Below are positions 44,274 to 54,416 of a stretch of DNA of 64,000 bases, one piece after another. This DNA is from Promicromonospora citrea. Its GTDB lineage: Bacteria > Actinomycetota > Actinomycetes > Actinomycetales > Cellulomonadaceae. The stretch is from positions 24,960 to 88,959 of the forward strand of contig NZ_JABEMG010000003.1 of NCBI RefSeq assembly GCF_013004695.1, given 5' to 3'. Position 1 is the first letter of the stretch; each line of letters opens with the position of its first letter. A program made the position numbers and the translations under genes. The notes under the pieces were generated by a model, which saw only the letters and a program-made list of their open reading frames with translations, ran no database searches and had not been told where the DNA came from.

Positions 44274-45893
44274 ATGGGCCACCTCGAAGCAGCGCACCTC
44301 GAATACCACCTGCCGGACGGGCGGACCCTCCTGGGGGACGTCTCGTTCCGCGTGGCCGAGGGCAGCGCCACCGCGCTCGTCGGCCCGAACGGTGCCGGCA
44401 AGACCACGCTGCTGCGGCTCGTCACGGGCGAGCTCACGCCGCACGGCGGGTCGGTGAACGTCAGCGGCGGTCTCGGCGTCATGCGGCAGTTCGTCGGGTC
44501 GGTGCGCGACGAGTCGACCGTCCGCGACCTGCTCGTCTCCGTGTCCCACCCGCAGCTGCGCGATGCCGCGCGCGCGGTCGACGAGGCCGAGCACGCCATC
44601 CTCACGGTCGACGACGAGGCAGCCCAGATGGCGTACGCGCAGGCGCTCGCCGACTGGGCGGAGGTGCGCGGGTACGAGGCCGAGACGCTGTGGGACGTGT
44701 GCACCATGGCAGCCCTCGGCGTGCCGTACGAGCGCGCGCAGCACCGCGAGGTGCGCACGCTGTCCGGCGGCGAGCAGAAGCGGCTGGTGCTGGAGGCGCT
44801 GCTGCGGGGCACCGACGAGGTGCTGCTGCTCGACGAGCCCGACAACTACCTCGACGTGCCGGGCAAGCGCTGGCTCGAGGAACAGCTGCGCGCGACGCGC
44901 AAGACCGTCCTGTTCGTCTCGCACGACCGCGAGCTCCTGGCCCGCGCCGCCGACCGCATCGTCTCGCTCGAGCCCGGGCCCGCCGGTGCGGACGCGTGGG
45001 TGCACGGCGGTGGGTTCGCGACGTTCCACGAGGCACGCCGCGAGCGGTTCGCGCGGTTCGAGGAGCTGCGCCGGCGCTGGGACGAGAAGCACGCCCAGCT
45101 CAAGAAGCTCGTGCTCACGCTGCGCCAGCAGGCCGCGAACAGTCCCGACATGGCCTCGCGCTACCGGGCGGCGCAGACCCGCCTGCGGAAGTTCGAGGAG
45201 GTCGGACCGCCGCCCGAGCCGCCGCGCGAGCAGGACATCACGATGCGCCTGCGCGGCGGCCGCACCGGGCTGCGTGCCGTCACGTGCGAGGGGCTCGAGC
45301 TGACCGGGCTCATGAAGCCGTTCGACCTCGAGGTCTTCTACGGCGAGCGGGTCGCGGTGCTCGGCTCCAACGGCTCCGGCAAGTCGCACTTCCTGCGGCT
45401 CCTCGCGGGCGGCGACGTCGCCCACACCGGGGCCTGGAAGCTCGGCGCGCGGGTGGTGCCCGGCCACTTCGCGCAGACGCACGCGCACCCCGAGCTGTTC
45501 GGCCGCACGCTGCTGGACATCCTGTGGGAGGACCACGCGCAGGACATCGGCAAGGCGATGGCACGGCTGCGGCGCTACGAGCTGAGCGCGGCCGCCGAGC
45601 GGCCCTTCGACCGCCTCTCGGGCGGGCAGCAGGCCCGGTTCCAGATCCTGCTGCTCGAGCTCGCCGGCTGCACGGCGCTGCTGCTCGACGAGCCGACCGA
45701 CAACCTCGACCTCGAGTCGGCCGAGGCGCTCCAGGAGGGGCTCGAGGCGTTCGACGGCACGGTCCTCGCCGTGACCCACGACCGCTGGTTCGCGCGCTCC
45801 TTCGACCGGTTCCTCGTCTTCGGGTCCGACGGCGTGGTCCGCGAGACGCCCGAGCCCGTGTGGGACGAGCGGCGGGTCGAACGCGAGCGGTAG
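44274..45893 (+). CDS. ABC-F family ATPase
   Basis: 539 residues with two ABC domains and no membrane segment. Domain 1: Walker [11 protein letters not shown], signature [14 protein letters not shown], Walker [16 protein letters not shown] linker ([20 protein letters not shown], arginine/lysine-rich helices) follows. Domain 2: Walker [11 protein letters not shown], signature [16 protein letters not shown], Walker [20 protein letters not shown] proteins act on the ribosome as translation factors or antibiotic-resistance proteins; which type cannot be told. Start ATG at 44274; ATG at 44265 is also possible. Confidence 0.9.
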   Translation: MGHLEAAHLEYHLPDGRTLLGDVSFRVAEGSATALVGPNGAGKTTLLRLVTGELTPHGGSVNVSGGLGVMRQFVGSVRDESTVRDLLVSVSHPQLRDAARAVDEAEHAILTVDDEAAQMAYAQALADWAEVRGYEAETLWDVCTMAALGVPYERAQHREVRTLSGGEQKRLVLEALLRGTDEVLLLDEPDNYLDVPGKRWLEEQLRATRKTVLFVSHDRELLARAADRIVSLEPGPAGADAWVHGGGFATFHEARRERFARFEELRRRWDEKHAQLKKLVLTLRQQAANSPDMASRYRAAQTRLRKFEEVGPPPEPPREQDITMRLRGGRTGLRAVTCEGLELTGLMKPFDLEVFYGERVAVLGSNGSGKSHFLRLLAGGDVAHTGAWKLGARVVPGHFAQTHAHPELFGRTLLDILWEDHAQDIGKAMARLRRYELSAAAERPFDRLSGGQQARFQILLLELAGCTALLLDEPTDNLDLESAEALQEGLEAFDGTVLAVTHDRWFARSFDRFLVFGSDGVVRETPEPVWDERRVERER

Positions 45894-45896
45894 CCG

Positions 45897-46508
45897 TCAG
45901 GCCGGTGCGACACCCTGCTCGGCGAGCAGCCGCAGCAGGGTGTCGTGGCCGTGCGCGAGCCGCCAGTCCACCGCGACCATCCCGACCGACCGCGCGCTCT
46001 CGACGTTGGGCGAGTGGTCGTCGACGAACAGGATCGCGCCCGGCTCCGCGCCGATCTTCGCCGCGGCCGTCCGGAAGAACTCGGCATCCGGCTTCGCCAC
46101 CCCCAGGTCGCACGAGTAGAGCGTGACGTCGAACAGCTCGTCGTACGGGAGGGCCGAGCGCATGTACGCCGCGCGCTCCCGCGCCTGGTTCGTGCCCAGG
46201 TGCACCCCGTACCCGGCGGCACGCAGCCCGCGCACCAGGTCCAGCGAGGCCTCCGAGGCGTCGAGGTTCTGCCACACGGCCGCGAACAGCTCGGCGGGCG
46301 CCACGCCGACGCCGTAGTCGCGCAGCACGTCACCGAGGACGGCGAGGAAGTCGCCGTCGCCCGTGAGCAGCGGCCGCTCGCGCTCGGACGCGACCGTGAG
46401 GATCTCGCGGGTGCGCTCGCCCAGGAGCGGCTCGGCCGAGGTGAAGAAGCCGCCGCGGACCTGCTGGAGCACGCCGTCGGCGTCGAAGAGGACGTGTCGG
46501 ATGGTCAC
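45897..46508 (-). CDS. HAD-family hydrolase
   Basis: 203 residues. Motif I HVLFDADGVLQ (nucleophile Asp), motif II in VHLGTNQA, motif III Lys in GVAKPDAEFF and motif IV ILFVDDHSPNVE. Subfamily IA phosphatase or dehalogenase; substrate unknown. Convergent with the ABC-F gene, four bases apart at the stops. Confidence 0.88.
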   Translation of the reverse strand: MTIRHVLFDADGVLQQVRGGFFTSAEPLLGERTREILTVASERERPLLTGDGDFLAVLGDVLRDYGVGVAPAELFAAVWQNLDASEASLDLVRGLRAAGYGVHLGTNQARERAAYMRSALPYDELFDVTLYSCDLGVAKPDAEFFRTAAAKIGAEPGAILFVDDHSPNVESARSVGMVAVDWRLAHGHDTLLRLLAEQGVAPA

Positions 46509-46540
46509 GCGGGCACCGTAGCCGGTGCGTCAGCGGCGGG

Positions 46541-47443
46541 TCACGCCGGCGGGTCCTGCAGCGCCTGCCGGTACCCGGCCAGCTTCTCCGGGTTGAGCTG
46601 CCACGCCAGCTCGTGCACGCCGTCGTCGGAGGCCGTGACGGAGAGCACGCCGACCAGCTCGCCGTCGCGCACCATGCCGACCGCCTCGGTGCCGTTGGCG
46701 ACGACCGGTCGCGTGGTGACGCCCGCCCAGAACTCGTCCGCGAACGCCGAGAGCAGCCGCGCGACCTTCGTGCGGCCCCGGACGGCGACCCGGGCGACGT
46801 GCTTGGCCCGCCCGTCGCTGTCGGAGCGGGAGACGACGTCGTCCGCGAACAGCCGCTCCAGCGCCGCGACGTCGCCGGCCCGCGCCGCGGCGAGGAACGC
46901 CTCCAGGAGGGCCCGGCGGTCGGCGGTGCGCACGGTGTTGCGCCGGCCGGACGCGAGGTCCTTCCGGGCGCGGCTGACGAGCTGCCGGGCCGCGGCCGGC
47001 GTGGTGCCGACGATCCGGGCGATCTCCGCGTAGCCGTAGTCGAACGCCTCGCGCAGCACGTAGGCGGCCCGCTCGGTGGGCGTCAGCCGCTCCAGCAGCA
47101 CCAGCACCGCGACGTCGAGGGCCTCGGCCCGCTCGGCGCCGAGCGTCGGGTCCGCGCTCGTGTCGACCGGCTCCGGCAGCCACGGCCCGACATACGCCTC
47201 CCGGCGGGACCGCGCGCTCTGCAGCACGTTGATCGCGAGCCGGGTCGCCGTCGTGGTGAGGAACGCCTGCGGGTTGCGGACCACCGTGCGGTCGGTCGTC
47301 TGCCAGCGCACCCACGTCTCCTGCACGACGTCCTCCGCCTCGGCCGCCGAGCCGAGCATGCGGTACGCGATGCCGAACAGCCGCCTGCGGGCGGTGCCGA
47401 ACTCCTCCGCGGCGTCGTCGAGCGTGGCCACGTCACCAGTCAT
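46541..47443 (-). CDS. sigJ: ECF sigma factor, SigJ-type
   Basis: 300 residues. Sigma region 2 (RRRLFGIAYRMLGSAAEAED, VVQETWVRW), region 4 (RLTPTERAAYVLREAFDYGY, AEIARIVGTTPAAARQLVSR) and a C-terminal SnoaL-like domain (EAFLAAARAGDVAALERLFA) that replaces an anti-sigma factor in SigJ-type sigmas. ATG at 47441-47443. Divergent from a methyltransferase gene. Confidence 0.9.
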   Translation of the reverse strand: MTGDVATLDDAAEEFGTARRRLFGIAYRMLGSAAEAEDVVQETWVRWQTTDRTVVRNPQAFLTTTATRLAINVLQSARSRREAYVGPWLPEPVDTSADPTLGAERAEALDVAVLVLLERLTPTERAAYVLREAFDYGYAEIARIVGTTPAAARQLVSRARKDLASGRRNTVRTADRRALLEAFLAAARAGDVAALERLFADDVVSRSDSDGRAKHVARVAVRGRTKVARLLSAFADEFWAGVTTRPVVANGTEAVGMVRDGELVGVLSVTASDDGVHELAWQLNPEKLAGYRQALQDPPA

Positions 47444-47518
47444 CGTGCTTCTCCTCAGGACCGGCGCGGCGTGGCGAAATCGCTGGGACGCGGCCGGGCG
47501 ACAGGTGACCATGGTGTC

Positions 47519-48268
47519 ATGACGGCACCCGACCCGATCTTCGTCGACCCCCGCCTGGCCCGGCTCTACGACGCCTTCGACGACGACCGCAGCGACCTCG
47601 ACCTGTACACCGGCCTCGCCGAGCGGTTCGGCGCGCGCAGCGCGGTCGACGTCGGCTGCGGCACCGGTGTGCTGGCCCTGCAGCTCGCCGGCCGCGGGCT
47701 CGACGTGACGGGCGTCGACCCGGCCCCCGCCTCGCTCGAGGTGGCCCGCGGCAAGCCCGGCGCCGAGGCGGTGACCTGGGTCGAGGGCGGCGCCGACGTC
47801 GTGGGCGGGCTCGGGCTCGCGGTCGACCTCGCGACGATGACGGGCAACGTCGCCCAGGTCTTCCTCGGTGACGACGACTGGGCGGATGCGCTCACGGCGG
47901 TCCACGGGGCGCTCCGCCCGGGCGGCCGCCTCGTCGTCGAGACGCGCGTCCCGGCCCGGCAGGCCTGGCTCGGCTGGACGCGCGAGAACCAGACGCTGCG
48001 CCGCGAGATCCCCGGCATCGGCGAGGTGGAGACCTGGAACGACCTGCTCGAGGTCGACCTGCCGTACGTCACCTTTCAGGGCACCTACCGGTTCCCGCCC
48101 GGCCTCATGCCCGACGGCGCCGTGGTCACCTCGACCTCGACCCTGCGGTTCCGCGAGCGGGACGAGGTCGAGGCGTCGCTCGCGGCCGCAGGGTTCGAGG
48201 TCGAGGACGTGCTCGACGCGCCCGACCGGCCGGGTCTGGAGTGGGTGTTCGTGGCCCGGCGGGTCTGA
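47519..48268 (+). CDS. SAM-dependent methyltransferase
   Basis: 249-residue class I methyltransferase. SAM-binding motif I SAVDVGCGTGVLALQLAGRG, acidic motif II VTGVDPAPASLEVAR, and GALRPGGRLVVETRV as motif IV-like strand. Substrate unknown. The ATG at 47519 is divergent from sigJ with a 75-bp shared gap. Confidence 0.88.
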   Translation: MTAPDPIFVDPRLARLYDAFDDDRSDLDLYTGLAERFGARSAVDVGCGTGVLALQLAGRGLDVTGVDPAPASLEVARGKPGAEAVTWVEGGADVVGGLGLAVDLATMTGNVAQVFLGDDDWADALTAVHGALRPGGRLVVETRVPARQAWLGWTRENQTLRREIPGIGEVETWNDLLEVDLPYVTFQGTYRFPPGLMPDGAVVTSTSTLRFRERDEVEASLAAAGFEVEDVLDAPDRPGLEWVFVARRV

Positions 48269-48295
48269 GGGCCCGGACCGCCGCCGGCGCGGCCG

Positions 48296-49438
48296 TCAGG
48301 TGAGCGGGCCGAAGAAGTCGCGGAGGTCCGCCGCGAGGAGCTCCGGCTCCTCCATGGCCGGGAAGTGGCCGCCCTCGGTGTGCTCGGTCCAGTGGCCGAT
48401 GGCGCCCGACGGGTCGAGCACCTTGCGTGCGAGCGGGTGCGTGTCGAACAGCACCCAGCCCACCGGCACGCCCGACGGCGCGACCCAGTCCAGCCCGGAG
48501 TGCTCGGCCTCCCAGTAGAACTGGGCGCTCGAGGCGCCGCTGCGCGTGAACCAGTAGAGGCTGACGTTCGTCAGGAGCTGGTCGCGGTCCACGGCCTCGT
48601 CGGGCGTCGCGTGCGCCGGGTTGGTCCAGGTCTGGAACTTCTCGACGATCCAGGCGAGCTGGGCGACGGGGGAGTCGACGAGCGCGGCGCCGATCGTCTC
48701 GGGCCGGTGGTTCTGCACGTCGAAGTAGCCGCGGTCCGCCTGCTGCTCTGCGCGGACCTCGGCGAGCTGGGCCAGCTCCTCCTCCGTCAGCCCCTCGGGG
48801 GCGGGGAACTTCTCGCCGACGAGGGCGAGCATCCCGCCGTCGCCTCCGGTGTGGCTCCCGACGAGCCGGTCCGGGTACAGCGCCGCGAGCCGGCCGGCGA
48901 CGCCCGCGCCGATGTCGGTGCCGTGCGCGGCGAACCGCTCGTAGCCCAGCCGCGTCATGATCTCGGCGTACGCGGCGGTGGTCCGGCCGACCTCCCAGCC
49001 CGTGCCCGACAGCGGCGTCGAGAAGCCGAACCCGGGCAGCGACGGGATGACGAGGTGGAAGGCGTCGGTGAGCAGCGGGATCAGCCGCTGGTACTCGACG
49101 AACGACCCGGGCCAGCCGTGGCAGAGCAGCAGCGGCGTGGCGTCCGGGTCGGCCGAGCGGACGTGCACCACGTGGAACGTCTGACCGTCCACAACCGTGG
49201 TGACCTGCTCGTACGCGTTCAGGCGGGCCTCCTGCTCGCGCCAGTCGAACCCGTCGCGCCAGTACGCGGCGAGCTCGTCGAGGTAGGGCTGCGGGATGCC
49301 GCGGCTGAAGTCCGTGCGGTCGTCCCGGCCCGGCACCGGGTGCGGACGACGAGTGCGCGCGAGGCGGTCGCGCAGGTCGTCGAGGTCGGCCTGCGGGACG
49401 TCGATGCGGAACGGGACGAGGGCGCTGTTCGCTGTCAT
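48296..49438 (-). CDS. Epoxide hydrolase family protein
   Basis: 380 residues. N-terminal EHN domain (VPFRIDVPQADLDDLRDRLA) and alpha/beta-hydrolase core with LLCHGWPGSFVEYQRLIPLL, the nucleophile in AAHGTDIGAGVAGRLA (Asp), and a C-terminal His in HTEGGHFPAMEEP. This combination is typical of juvenile-hormone/microsomal-type epoxide hydrolases in soil actinobacteria. Substrate unknown. Confidence 0.9.
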   Translation of the reverse strand: MTANSALVPFRIDVPQADLDDLRDRLARTRRPHPVPGRDDRTDFSRGIPQPYLDELAAYWRDGFDWREQEARLNAYEQVTTVVDGQTFHVVHVRSADPDATPLLLCHGWPGSFVEYQRLIPLLTDAFHLVIPSLPGFGFSTPLSGTGWEVGRTTAAYAEIMTRLGYERFAAHGTDIGAGVAGRLAALYPDRLVGSHTGGDGGMLALVGEKFPAPEGLTEEELAQLAEVRAEQQADRGYFDVQNHRPETIGAALVDSPVAQLAWIVEKFQTWTNPAHATPDEAVDRDQLLTNVSLYWFTRSGASSAQFYWEAEHSGLDWVAPSGVPVGWVLFDTHPLARKVLDPSGAIGHWTEHTEGGHFPAMEEPELLAADLRDFFGPLT

Positions 49439-49478
49439 GACACCCACTGTCCTCCGGGTAGAGGTCAGGTCCTGTCCG

Positions 49479-50744
49479 CTACCCCTGGCGGATCGTGGTG
49501 ACCGTCGCGTCGAGCCCACCCTCCGCCAGGCGGACGCGGACGTCGTCACCTGCGGCCACGTCGGCCGGTGCGCGCACCACCTGGCCGTCCGCGCGCTGCA
49601 CCACGGCGTAGCCCCGCTCGAGCGTCGACGCGGGCGACAGCGCCCTGACCTGGGCCTCGAGCCGGCCGATCTCGCCGCCCGCGTGCAGCAGCAGCGCGGT
49701 GAGCGCGTGCCTGCTGTGCCGCAGCGCCTGACCGATGTCGCGCTCGCGGGCCTCGAGCATCGTGTGCGGCGCGGCGAGCACCGGCCGGGACCGGACGCCG
49801 TCGAGGCCACGCTGCTCGCGGTCCAGCAGGGCCGTCACCGCCCCGCGCATCCGGGCGCGGGCCTGGGACAGGCGGAGGCGCTCCTCCGAGACGTCGGGCA
49901 CGATCCGCTTGGCCGCGTCGGTCGGGGTCGACGCGCGGTAGTCGGCGACGAGGTCGAGCAGCGGCGCGTCGGTCTCGTGGCCGATCGCGCTGACCAGCGG
50001 CGTGCGGGCCTGGGCGACGGCGCGCACGAGCGACTCGTTGCTGAACGGCAGCAGGTCCTCGACCGAGCCGCCGCCGCGGGCCACCACGATGACGTCGACC
50101 GACGGGTCGCGGTCCAGCTCGGCGATCGCCGCGGACACCTCGCGCACCGCGTTCACACCTTGCACGGCGACCTCACGGATCTCGAACCGCACCTGCGGCC
50201 AGCGGGCCCGGGCGTTGACCACGACGTCGTGCTCCGCCTTGGACTCGCGCCCGCAGACCAGGCCGACGACCGCGGGGAGAAAGGGCAGCGGGCGCTTGCG
50301 CGACACGTCGAACACGCCCTCGGCCGCCAGCACCTTCTTCAGCGCCTCGATGCGCGCGAGGAGCTCGCCGACGCCGACCGCCCGGATCTCGTTCGCCTGC
50401 ATCTGCAGCGTGCCGCGCTTGGTCCAGAACACCGGCTTGGCGTGCACGACGACGTGGTCGCCCTCGGACGGCTCCTGGGGCAGCATCGCGAGCACGCGCG
50501 AGAAGATCGTGACGGGCAGGGACGCGTCGGCGTCGGTGTCCCGGAGCGTGAGCCACTGCATGCCGGAACCCGGCCGGTGGTTGAACTGGACCACCTGCCC
50601 CTCGACCCACACCGGCGGCATCCGGTCGATGTAGCCCCGGATCTTCTCGGAGAGCACGCGCACGGGCCAGGGACTGGTGGGCGTGGTGTCGAGCGCCTTG
50701 GCGGGCAGCTCGGTGGGAGAGGGCCGAAGGGTTGGTTCCGTCAC
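49479..50744 (-). CDS. xseA: Exodeoxyribonuclease VII large subunit
   Basis: 421 residues. N-terminal OB fold ([40 protein letters not shown]), the catalytic core with [37 protein letters not shown] and [20 protein letters not shown], then coiled-coil helices. The GTG at 50742-50744 is followed by the protein core. Head-to-head with ispH, a common actinobacterial arrangement; its partner xseB is displaced. Confidence 0.95.
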   Translation of the reverse strand: MTEPTLRPSPTELPAKALDTTPTSPWPVRVLSEKIRGYIDRMPPVWVEGQVVQFNHRPGSGMQWLTLRDTDADASLPVTIFSRVLAMLPQEPSEGDHVVVHAKPVFWTKRGTLQMQANEIRAVGVGELLARIEALKKVLAAEGVFDVSRKRPLPFLPAVVGLVCGRESKAEHDVVVNARARWPQVRFEIREVAVQGVNAVREVSAAIAELDRDPSVDVIVVARGGGSVEDLLPFSNESLVRAVAQARTPLVSAIGHETDAPLLDLVADYRASTPTDAAKRIVPDVSEERLRLSQARARMRGAVTALLDREQRGLDGVRSRPVLAAPHTMLEARERDIGQALRHSRHALTALLLHAGGEIGRLEAQVRALSPASTLERGYAVVQRADGQVVRAPADVAAGDDVRVRLAEGGLDATVTTIRQG

Positions 50745-50779
50745 GTGTCCAACCCTGCCACCCACCACCGACACAAGGC

Positions 50780-50809
50780 CTCCGCACACCGCCCCTAGAC
50801 TTGCGGGTG
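50780..50809 (+). promoter_or_regulatory. Promoter of ispH, leaderless-looking
   Basis: TAGACT at 50796-50801 is seven bases before the GTG at 50809, leaving no room for a Shine-Dalgarno sequence. The 64-bp divergent gap also holds the xseA start. Confidence 0.55.
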
Positions 50810-51846
50810 TGAGCGTCACGAGCCCTGAGCGACCTGCTGAGACCACAACCAAGCGCGTCCTGCTGGCCGCCCCCCGCGGCTACTGCGCCGGCGTGGACCG
50901 TGCGGTGGTTGCCGTCGAGAAGGCCCTGGAGACCTACGGCACCCCCGTGTACGTCCGCAAGGAGATCGTCCACAACAAGCACGTGGTGGAGACGCTGCGC
51001 GAGCGCGGAGCGATCTTCGTCAACGAGACCGACGAGGTGCCGGAGGGCGCGCGGCTGGTGTTCTCCGCGCACGGTGTCTCGCCCGCTGTGCGCGCCTCGG
51101 CGCAGGCGCGCAGCCTCGAGACCATCGACGCGACCTGCCCCCTGGTCACCAAGGTGCACAAGGAGGCCGTGCGGTTCGCGAACGACGACTACGACATCCT
51201 CCTCATCGGCCACGACGGCCACGAGGAGGTCGAGGGCACGGCGGGCGAGGCGCCCGAGCACGTGCAGGTCGTCAACTCGCCCGACGAGGTGGACAAGGTC
51301 GTGGTCCGCGACCCGGCCAAGGTCGTGTGGATCTCGCAGACCACGCTGTCCGTCGACGAGACGATGGAGACCGTGCGCCGCCTGCGCGAGCGCTTCCCGT
51401 CGCTGCAGGACCCGCCGAGCGACGACATCTGCTACGCCACCCAGAACCGTCAGGTGGCCGTGAAGAAGCTCGCGCCCGAGTGCGACGTCGTGATCGTGGT
51501 CGGCTCCGCGAACTCGTCCAACTCGGTGCGCCTCGTCGAGGTGGCTCTGCAGGCGGGTGCCCGCTCGGCGTACCGCGTGGACCGCAAGGCCGAGATCAAG
51601 GACGAGTGGCTCGAGGGCGCGACCACGGTCGGCGTCACCTCCGGCGCGTCCGTCCCGGAGATCCTGGTGCAGGACGTCGTCGCCCACCTCGCCGGCCACG
51701 GTTTCGGCGCCGTCGAGGAGGTGCGCACCGCGACCGAGGACCTCATGTTCTCGCTGCCCCGCGAGCTGCGCGCCGGCCTCAAGGCGGCGGGCAACGAGCC
51801 CAAGCGCCCGCGCCGCGAGGCCCGCAAGGAGCTCCCGCTGGCCTGA
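50809..51846 (+). CDS. ispH: 4-hydroxy-3-methylbut-2-enyl diphosphate reductase
   Basis: 345 residues, [4Fe-4S] enzyme of the MEP pathway making IPP and DMAPP. Cluster cysteines in [22 protein letters not shown] and the third around [11 protein letters not shown]; substrate residues in [31 protein letters not shown] and [10 protein letters not shown] are present. The start is leaderless-looking. The C-terminus is a basic tail. Confidence 0.96.
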   Translation: MSVTSPERPAETTTKRVLLAAPRGYCAGVDRAVVAVEKALETYGTPVYVRKEIVHNKHVVETLRERGAIFVNETDEVPEGARLVFSAHGVSPAVRASAQARSLETIDATCPLVTKVHKEAVRFANDDYDILLIGHDGHEEVEGTAGEAPEHVQVVNSPDEVDKVVVRDPAKVVWISQTTLSVDETMETVRRLRERFPSLQDPPSDDICYATQNRQVAVKKLAPECDVVIVVGSANSSNSVRLVEVALQAGARSAYRVDRKAEIKDEWLEGATTVGVTSGASVPEILVQDVVAHLAGHGFGAVEEVRTATEDLMFSLPRELRAGLKAAGNEPKRPRREARKELPLA

Positions 51847-51852
51847 CGGCCA

Positions 51853-51914
51853 GGTCCGGCTGGTCCGGTCCGGTCCGGCCGCCTGGTCAGCCCGTCTGGT
51901 CAGCCCGCCTGGTC
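51853..51914. repeat. Short tandem repeats at the rmuC 3' end
   Basis: A GGTCC-rich stretch (51853-51880) is followed by 13-bp units AGCCCG[C/T]CTGGTC at 51889-51901 and 51902-51914, with a partial unit before. The last unit lies inside the rmuC coding end and the middle one spans its stop. Confidence 0.7.
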
Positions 51915-53399
51915 GACGGCGGGGGAGGCCGCGCCCTCGGACGCCGCCTTCTCCGCCGCCTCCAGCGCCCGCTTGTCGGTCACCGCGAGCGCGGTCACCT
52001 CCAGCTCCTGGACGAGGATGCCCTCGGCCTCCTGCGCCCGGTCGATCGCGACGACGCCGCCCTCGTCCGCCGCGAGCAGCTCGGGCTTCGTGATGGGGCG
52101 CGGCACCTCCTCGATGCCCTTGAGCTCGTCGACGGCGTCCCGCTCGTCGACGACGTCCAGCTCCACCATGCGCCGGGCCGATGTGAGCACGTTGCGCTCG
52201 AGCGACCCGATCATCTGGTTGTAGCTCTTCGTCGCCGTCTCCAGCGCGCGGCCGGTGCGCGTGACGTGGCCGGTCATCGTGACCAGGCGCGCGTAGAGCT
52301 CCTTGCCCACGCTGAGCACCTTCTGCGCGTTCTCGGCCAGCGCCTCCTGCCGCCAGGCGTACGCGACGGTACGCAGCAGGGCGAGCATCGTGGTGGGCGT
52401 CGCGATGATGACGTTGCGCTGGGCCGCGTACTCCAGCAGCTCGGGCGCGCGCTCGAGCGCCGCGGACAGGAACGCCTCGGCCGGCACGAACATGACGACG
52501 AACTCGGGCGCCGGCTCGAACTGGTTCCAGTACTTCTTGCCGGCCAGGTCGTCCACGTGCTTGCGCATGTGGCGCACGTGCGCGTCGAGCCGCTGCTCGC
52601 GGTAGGCGGGGTCGTCCGACTGCTGCGCCTCGAGGAACCCGAGGAACGCCACCTTCGAGTCGACCACGACGCGCTTGCCGCCCGCGAGGTGCACCACCAT
52701 GTCGGGGCGGAGGACACCCTCCTCGGTGCTCACCTGCTCCTGCTCGGTGAAGTCGACGCGGTGGAGCATCCCGGCCGACTCGACGACCTTGCGGAGCTGC
52801 AGCTCGCCCCACGCGCCGCGCGTCTGCGACGAGCGCAGTGCGGTGACCAGGTCGGCCGTGCCGTTGCGCAGCTCGGCCGACACCTCCGCGACGTTGCGCA
52901 TCTGCTCGACCAGGGCGCCCTGGCCCTCGATGCGGGCCTTCTCGGCCTGGAGGACCTCGGCGCGCACGAGCTCGACGGCCTTGGTCAGCGGGTCCACGAG
53001 CGACTTCACGGCCGCCTCGCGCTGGGCGAGGGCCTGCTCGCCCGCCGACGCCGACCGCTTGAGCCGCTCCTCCGCCAGCTCGAGGAACCGCTTGCTGTTG
53101 GCGTCCAGCGCGTCCCCGGCCAGCGCCTGGAACTGCCGCCGCGCGTTCTCCTGCTCGGTACGGGCCGCCGCGATCTGCTCCGCCGCGCGCTCCCGCGCCT
53201 CGGCGACCTGCTCGGCGGCGCGCTCCTGAGCGGCCTCGATCTGCTGCGCGGCCGACTCGGCCCGGGCGCGCAGGCGCGCCGTCTCGAGGTCGTTCTCGCG
53301 CAGGGCGGGTGCCATGCGCTGCGCGTGACCGAGCCAGCCCAGCAGCGCGCCCACGACGAGGGCGCCGAAGACCAGCAGAATCGTTGCGGCGATGTCCAT
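51900..53399 (-). CDS. rmuC: DNA recombination protein RmuC
   Basis: 499 residues. N-terminal membrane helix (AATILLVFGALVVGALLGWL), a long coiled coil (about residues 35-170, Ala/Glu/Gln/Arg-rich), and the RmuC nuclease-like domain: RGAWGELQLRKVVESAGM, DMVVHLAGGKRVVVDSKVAF, YAAQRNVIIATPTTMLALLR and LYARLVTMTGHV. Limits inversions and acts on aberrant DNA structures. ATG at 53397-53399. Confidence 0.92.
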   Translation of the reverse strand: MDIAATILLVFGALVVGALLGWLGHAQRMAPALRENDLETARLRARAESAAQQIEAAQERAAEQVAEARERAAEQIAAARTEQENARRQFQALAGDALDANSKRFLELAEERLKRSASAGEQALAQREAAVKSLVDPLTKAVELVRAEVLQAEKARIEGQGALVEQMRNVAEVSAELRNGTADLVTALRSSQTRGAWGELQLRKVVESAGMLHRVDFTEQEQVSTEEGVLRPDMVVHLAGGKRVVVDSKVAFLGFLEAQQSDDPAYREQRLDAHVRHMRKHVDDLAGKKYWNQFEPAPEFVVMFVPAEAFLSAALERAPELLEYAAQRNVIIATPTTMLALLRTVAYAWRQEALAENAQKVLSVGKELYARLVTMTGHVTRTGRALETATKSYNQMIGSLERNVLTSARRMVELDVVDERDAVDELKGIEEVPRPITKPELLAADEGGVVAIDRAQEAEGILVQELEVTALAVTDKRALEAAEKAASEGAASPAVDQAG

Positions 53400-53559
53400 G
53401 GGCGACAGGCTGCCATGCGCCACTGACACACCGGCGCGACGACACCCCGCACGGTCCGATTCGTGCGGTTCGCGGTGGGCGGCTCGTGGTCTGGCGGCGT
53501 CTCCCTCCCCAGGTGGACCCCCGTTCTCACCCGGACTCATCCCCGCGTCGGATCCGTCG

Positions 53560-53589
53560 TGTCGGCGGCCCCGGCTAGGTTGGGTGCCA
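53560..53589 (+). promoter_or_regulatory. Promoter of ABC exporter genes, leaderless-looking
   Basis: TAGGTT at 53576-53581 ends seven bases before the ATG at 53589, with no ribosome-binding site between. Confidence 0.45.
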
Positions 53590-54416
53590 TGACGACCCCA
53601 GCCCACCCGACCCCCGGTGGTGACGCGGGCCCCGGCGCCCGGCCGTCGCCCCCGCACGACCCGCAGGCGGCGCTCAGCGTGCGCGGCCTCTGGAAGCGGT
53701 TCGGCCAGAAGATCGCCGTCTCCGGAGTCGACCTCGACGTGCCGACCGGCTCGTTCTACGGCCTTGTGGGCCCGAACGGCGCGGGCAAGACGACGATGCT
53801 CTCGATGGCGACGGGGCTGCTGCGCCCGGACTTCGGCTCGGCGCACGTGCGCGGGGTCGACCTGTGGGCGCGCCCGGACGAGGCCAAGGCGATGCTCGGC
53901 ATCCTGCCCGACGGCGTGCGGCTGTTCGACCGGCTGACGGGCCGCCAGCTCCTCACCTACGCGGGGATGCTGCGCGGCATGGACAAGGCGACGGTCGTCG
54001 AGCGCACGGCGGACCTGCTCCAGGCCTTTGACCTCACCGCGGACGCCGACACCTTCGTCGTCGACTACTCGGCGGGTATGACCAAGAAGATCGCCCTGGG
54101 CTGCGCGATGATCCACGCGCCGCGCACGCTGGTCCTCGACGAGCCGTTCGAGGCCGTCGACCCGGTCAGCGCCGCCAACATCCGCGACATCCTCAAGGGC
54201 TACGTGGCAGGCGGCGGCACCGTCATCGTGTCCAGCCACGTCATGGACCTCGTGCAGCGCATGTGCGACCACGTCGCCGTCATGGCGGGCGGGCACGTGC
54301 TCGCCGCGGGCACCGTGGACGAGGTGCGCGGGGAGCAGAGCCTGGAGGACCGCTTCGTCGACCTGGTCGGCGGGCGCCAGCACTCGGAGGGGCTCTCGTG
54401 GTTGCGCGGTTCCTGA
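53589..54416 (+). CDS. ABC transporter ATP-binding protein
   Basis: 275 residues. Walker [22 protein letters not shown]-loop in MLGILPDGVRLFD, signature region DYSAGMTKKIALG (SAGM instead of SGGQ), Walker B TLVLDEPFEAVDPVS and H-loop VSSHVMDLVQRM. Exporter-type (Ccm/Nat-like) subunit. It overlaps the permease start by 19 bp. Substrate unknown. Confidence 0.9.
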   Translation: MTTPAHPTPGGDAGPGARPSPPHDPQAALSVRGLWKRFGQKIAVSGVDLDVPTGSFYGLVGPNGAGKTTMLSMATGLLRPDFGSAHVRGVDLWARPDEAKAMLGILPDGVRLFDRLTGRQLLTYAGMLRGMDKATVVERTADLLQAFDLTADADTFVVDYSAGMTKKIALGCAMIHAPRTLVLDEPFEAVDPVSAANIRDILKGYVAGGGTVIVSSHVMDLVQRMCDHVAVMAGGHVLAAGTVDEVRGEQSLEDRFVDLVGGRQHSEGLSWLRGS

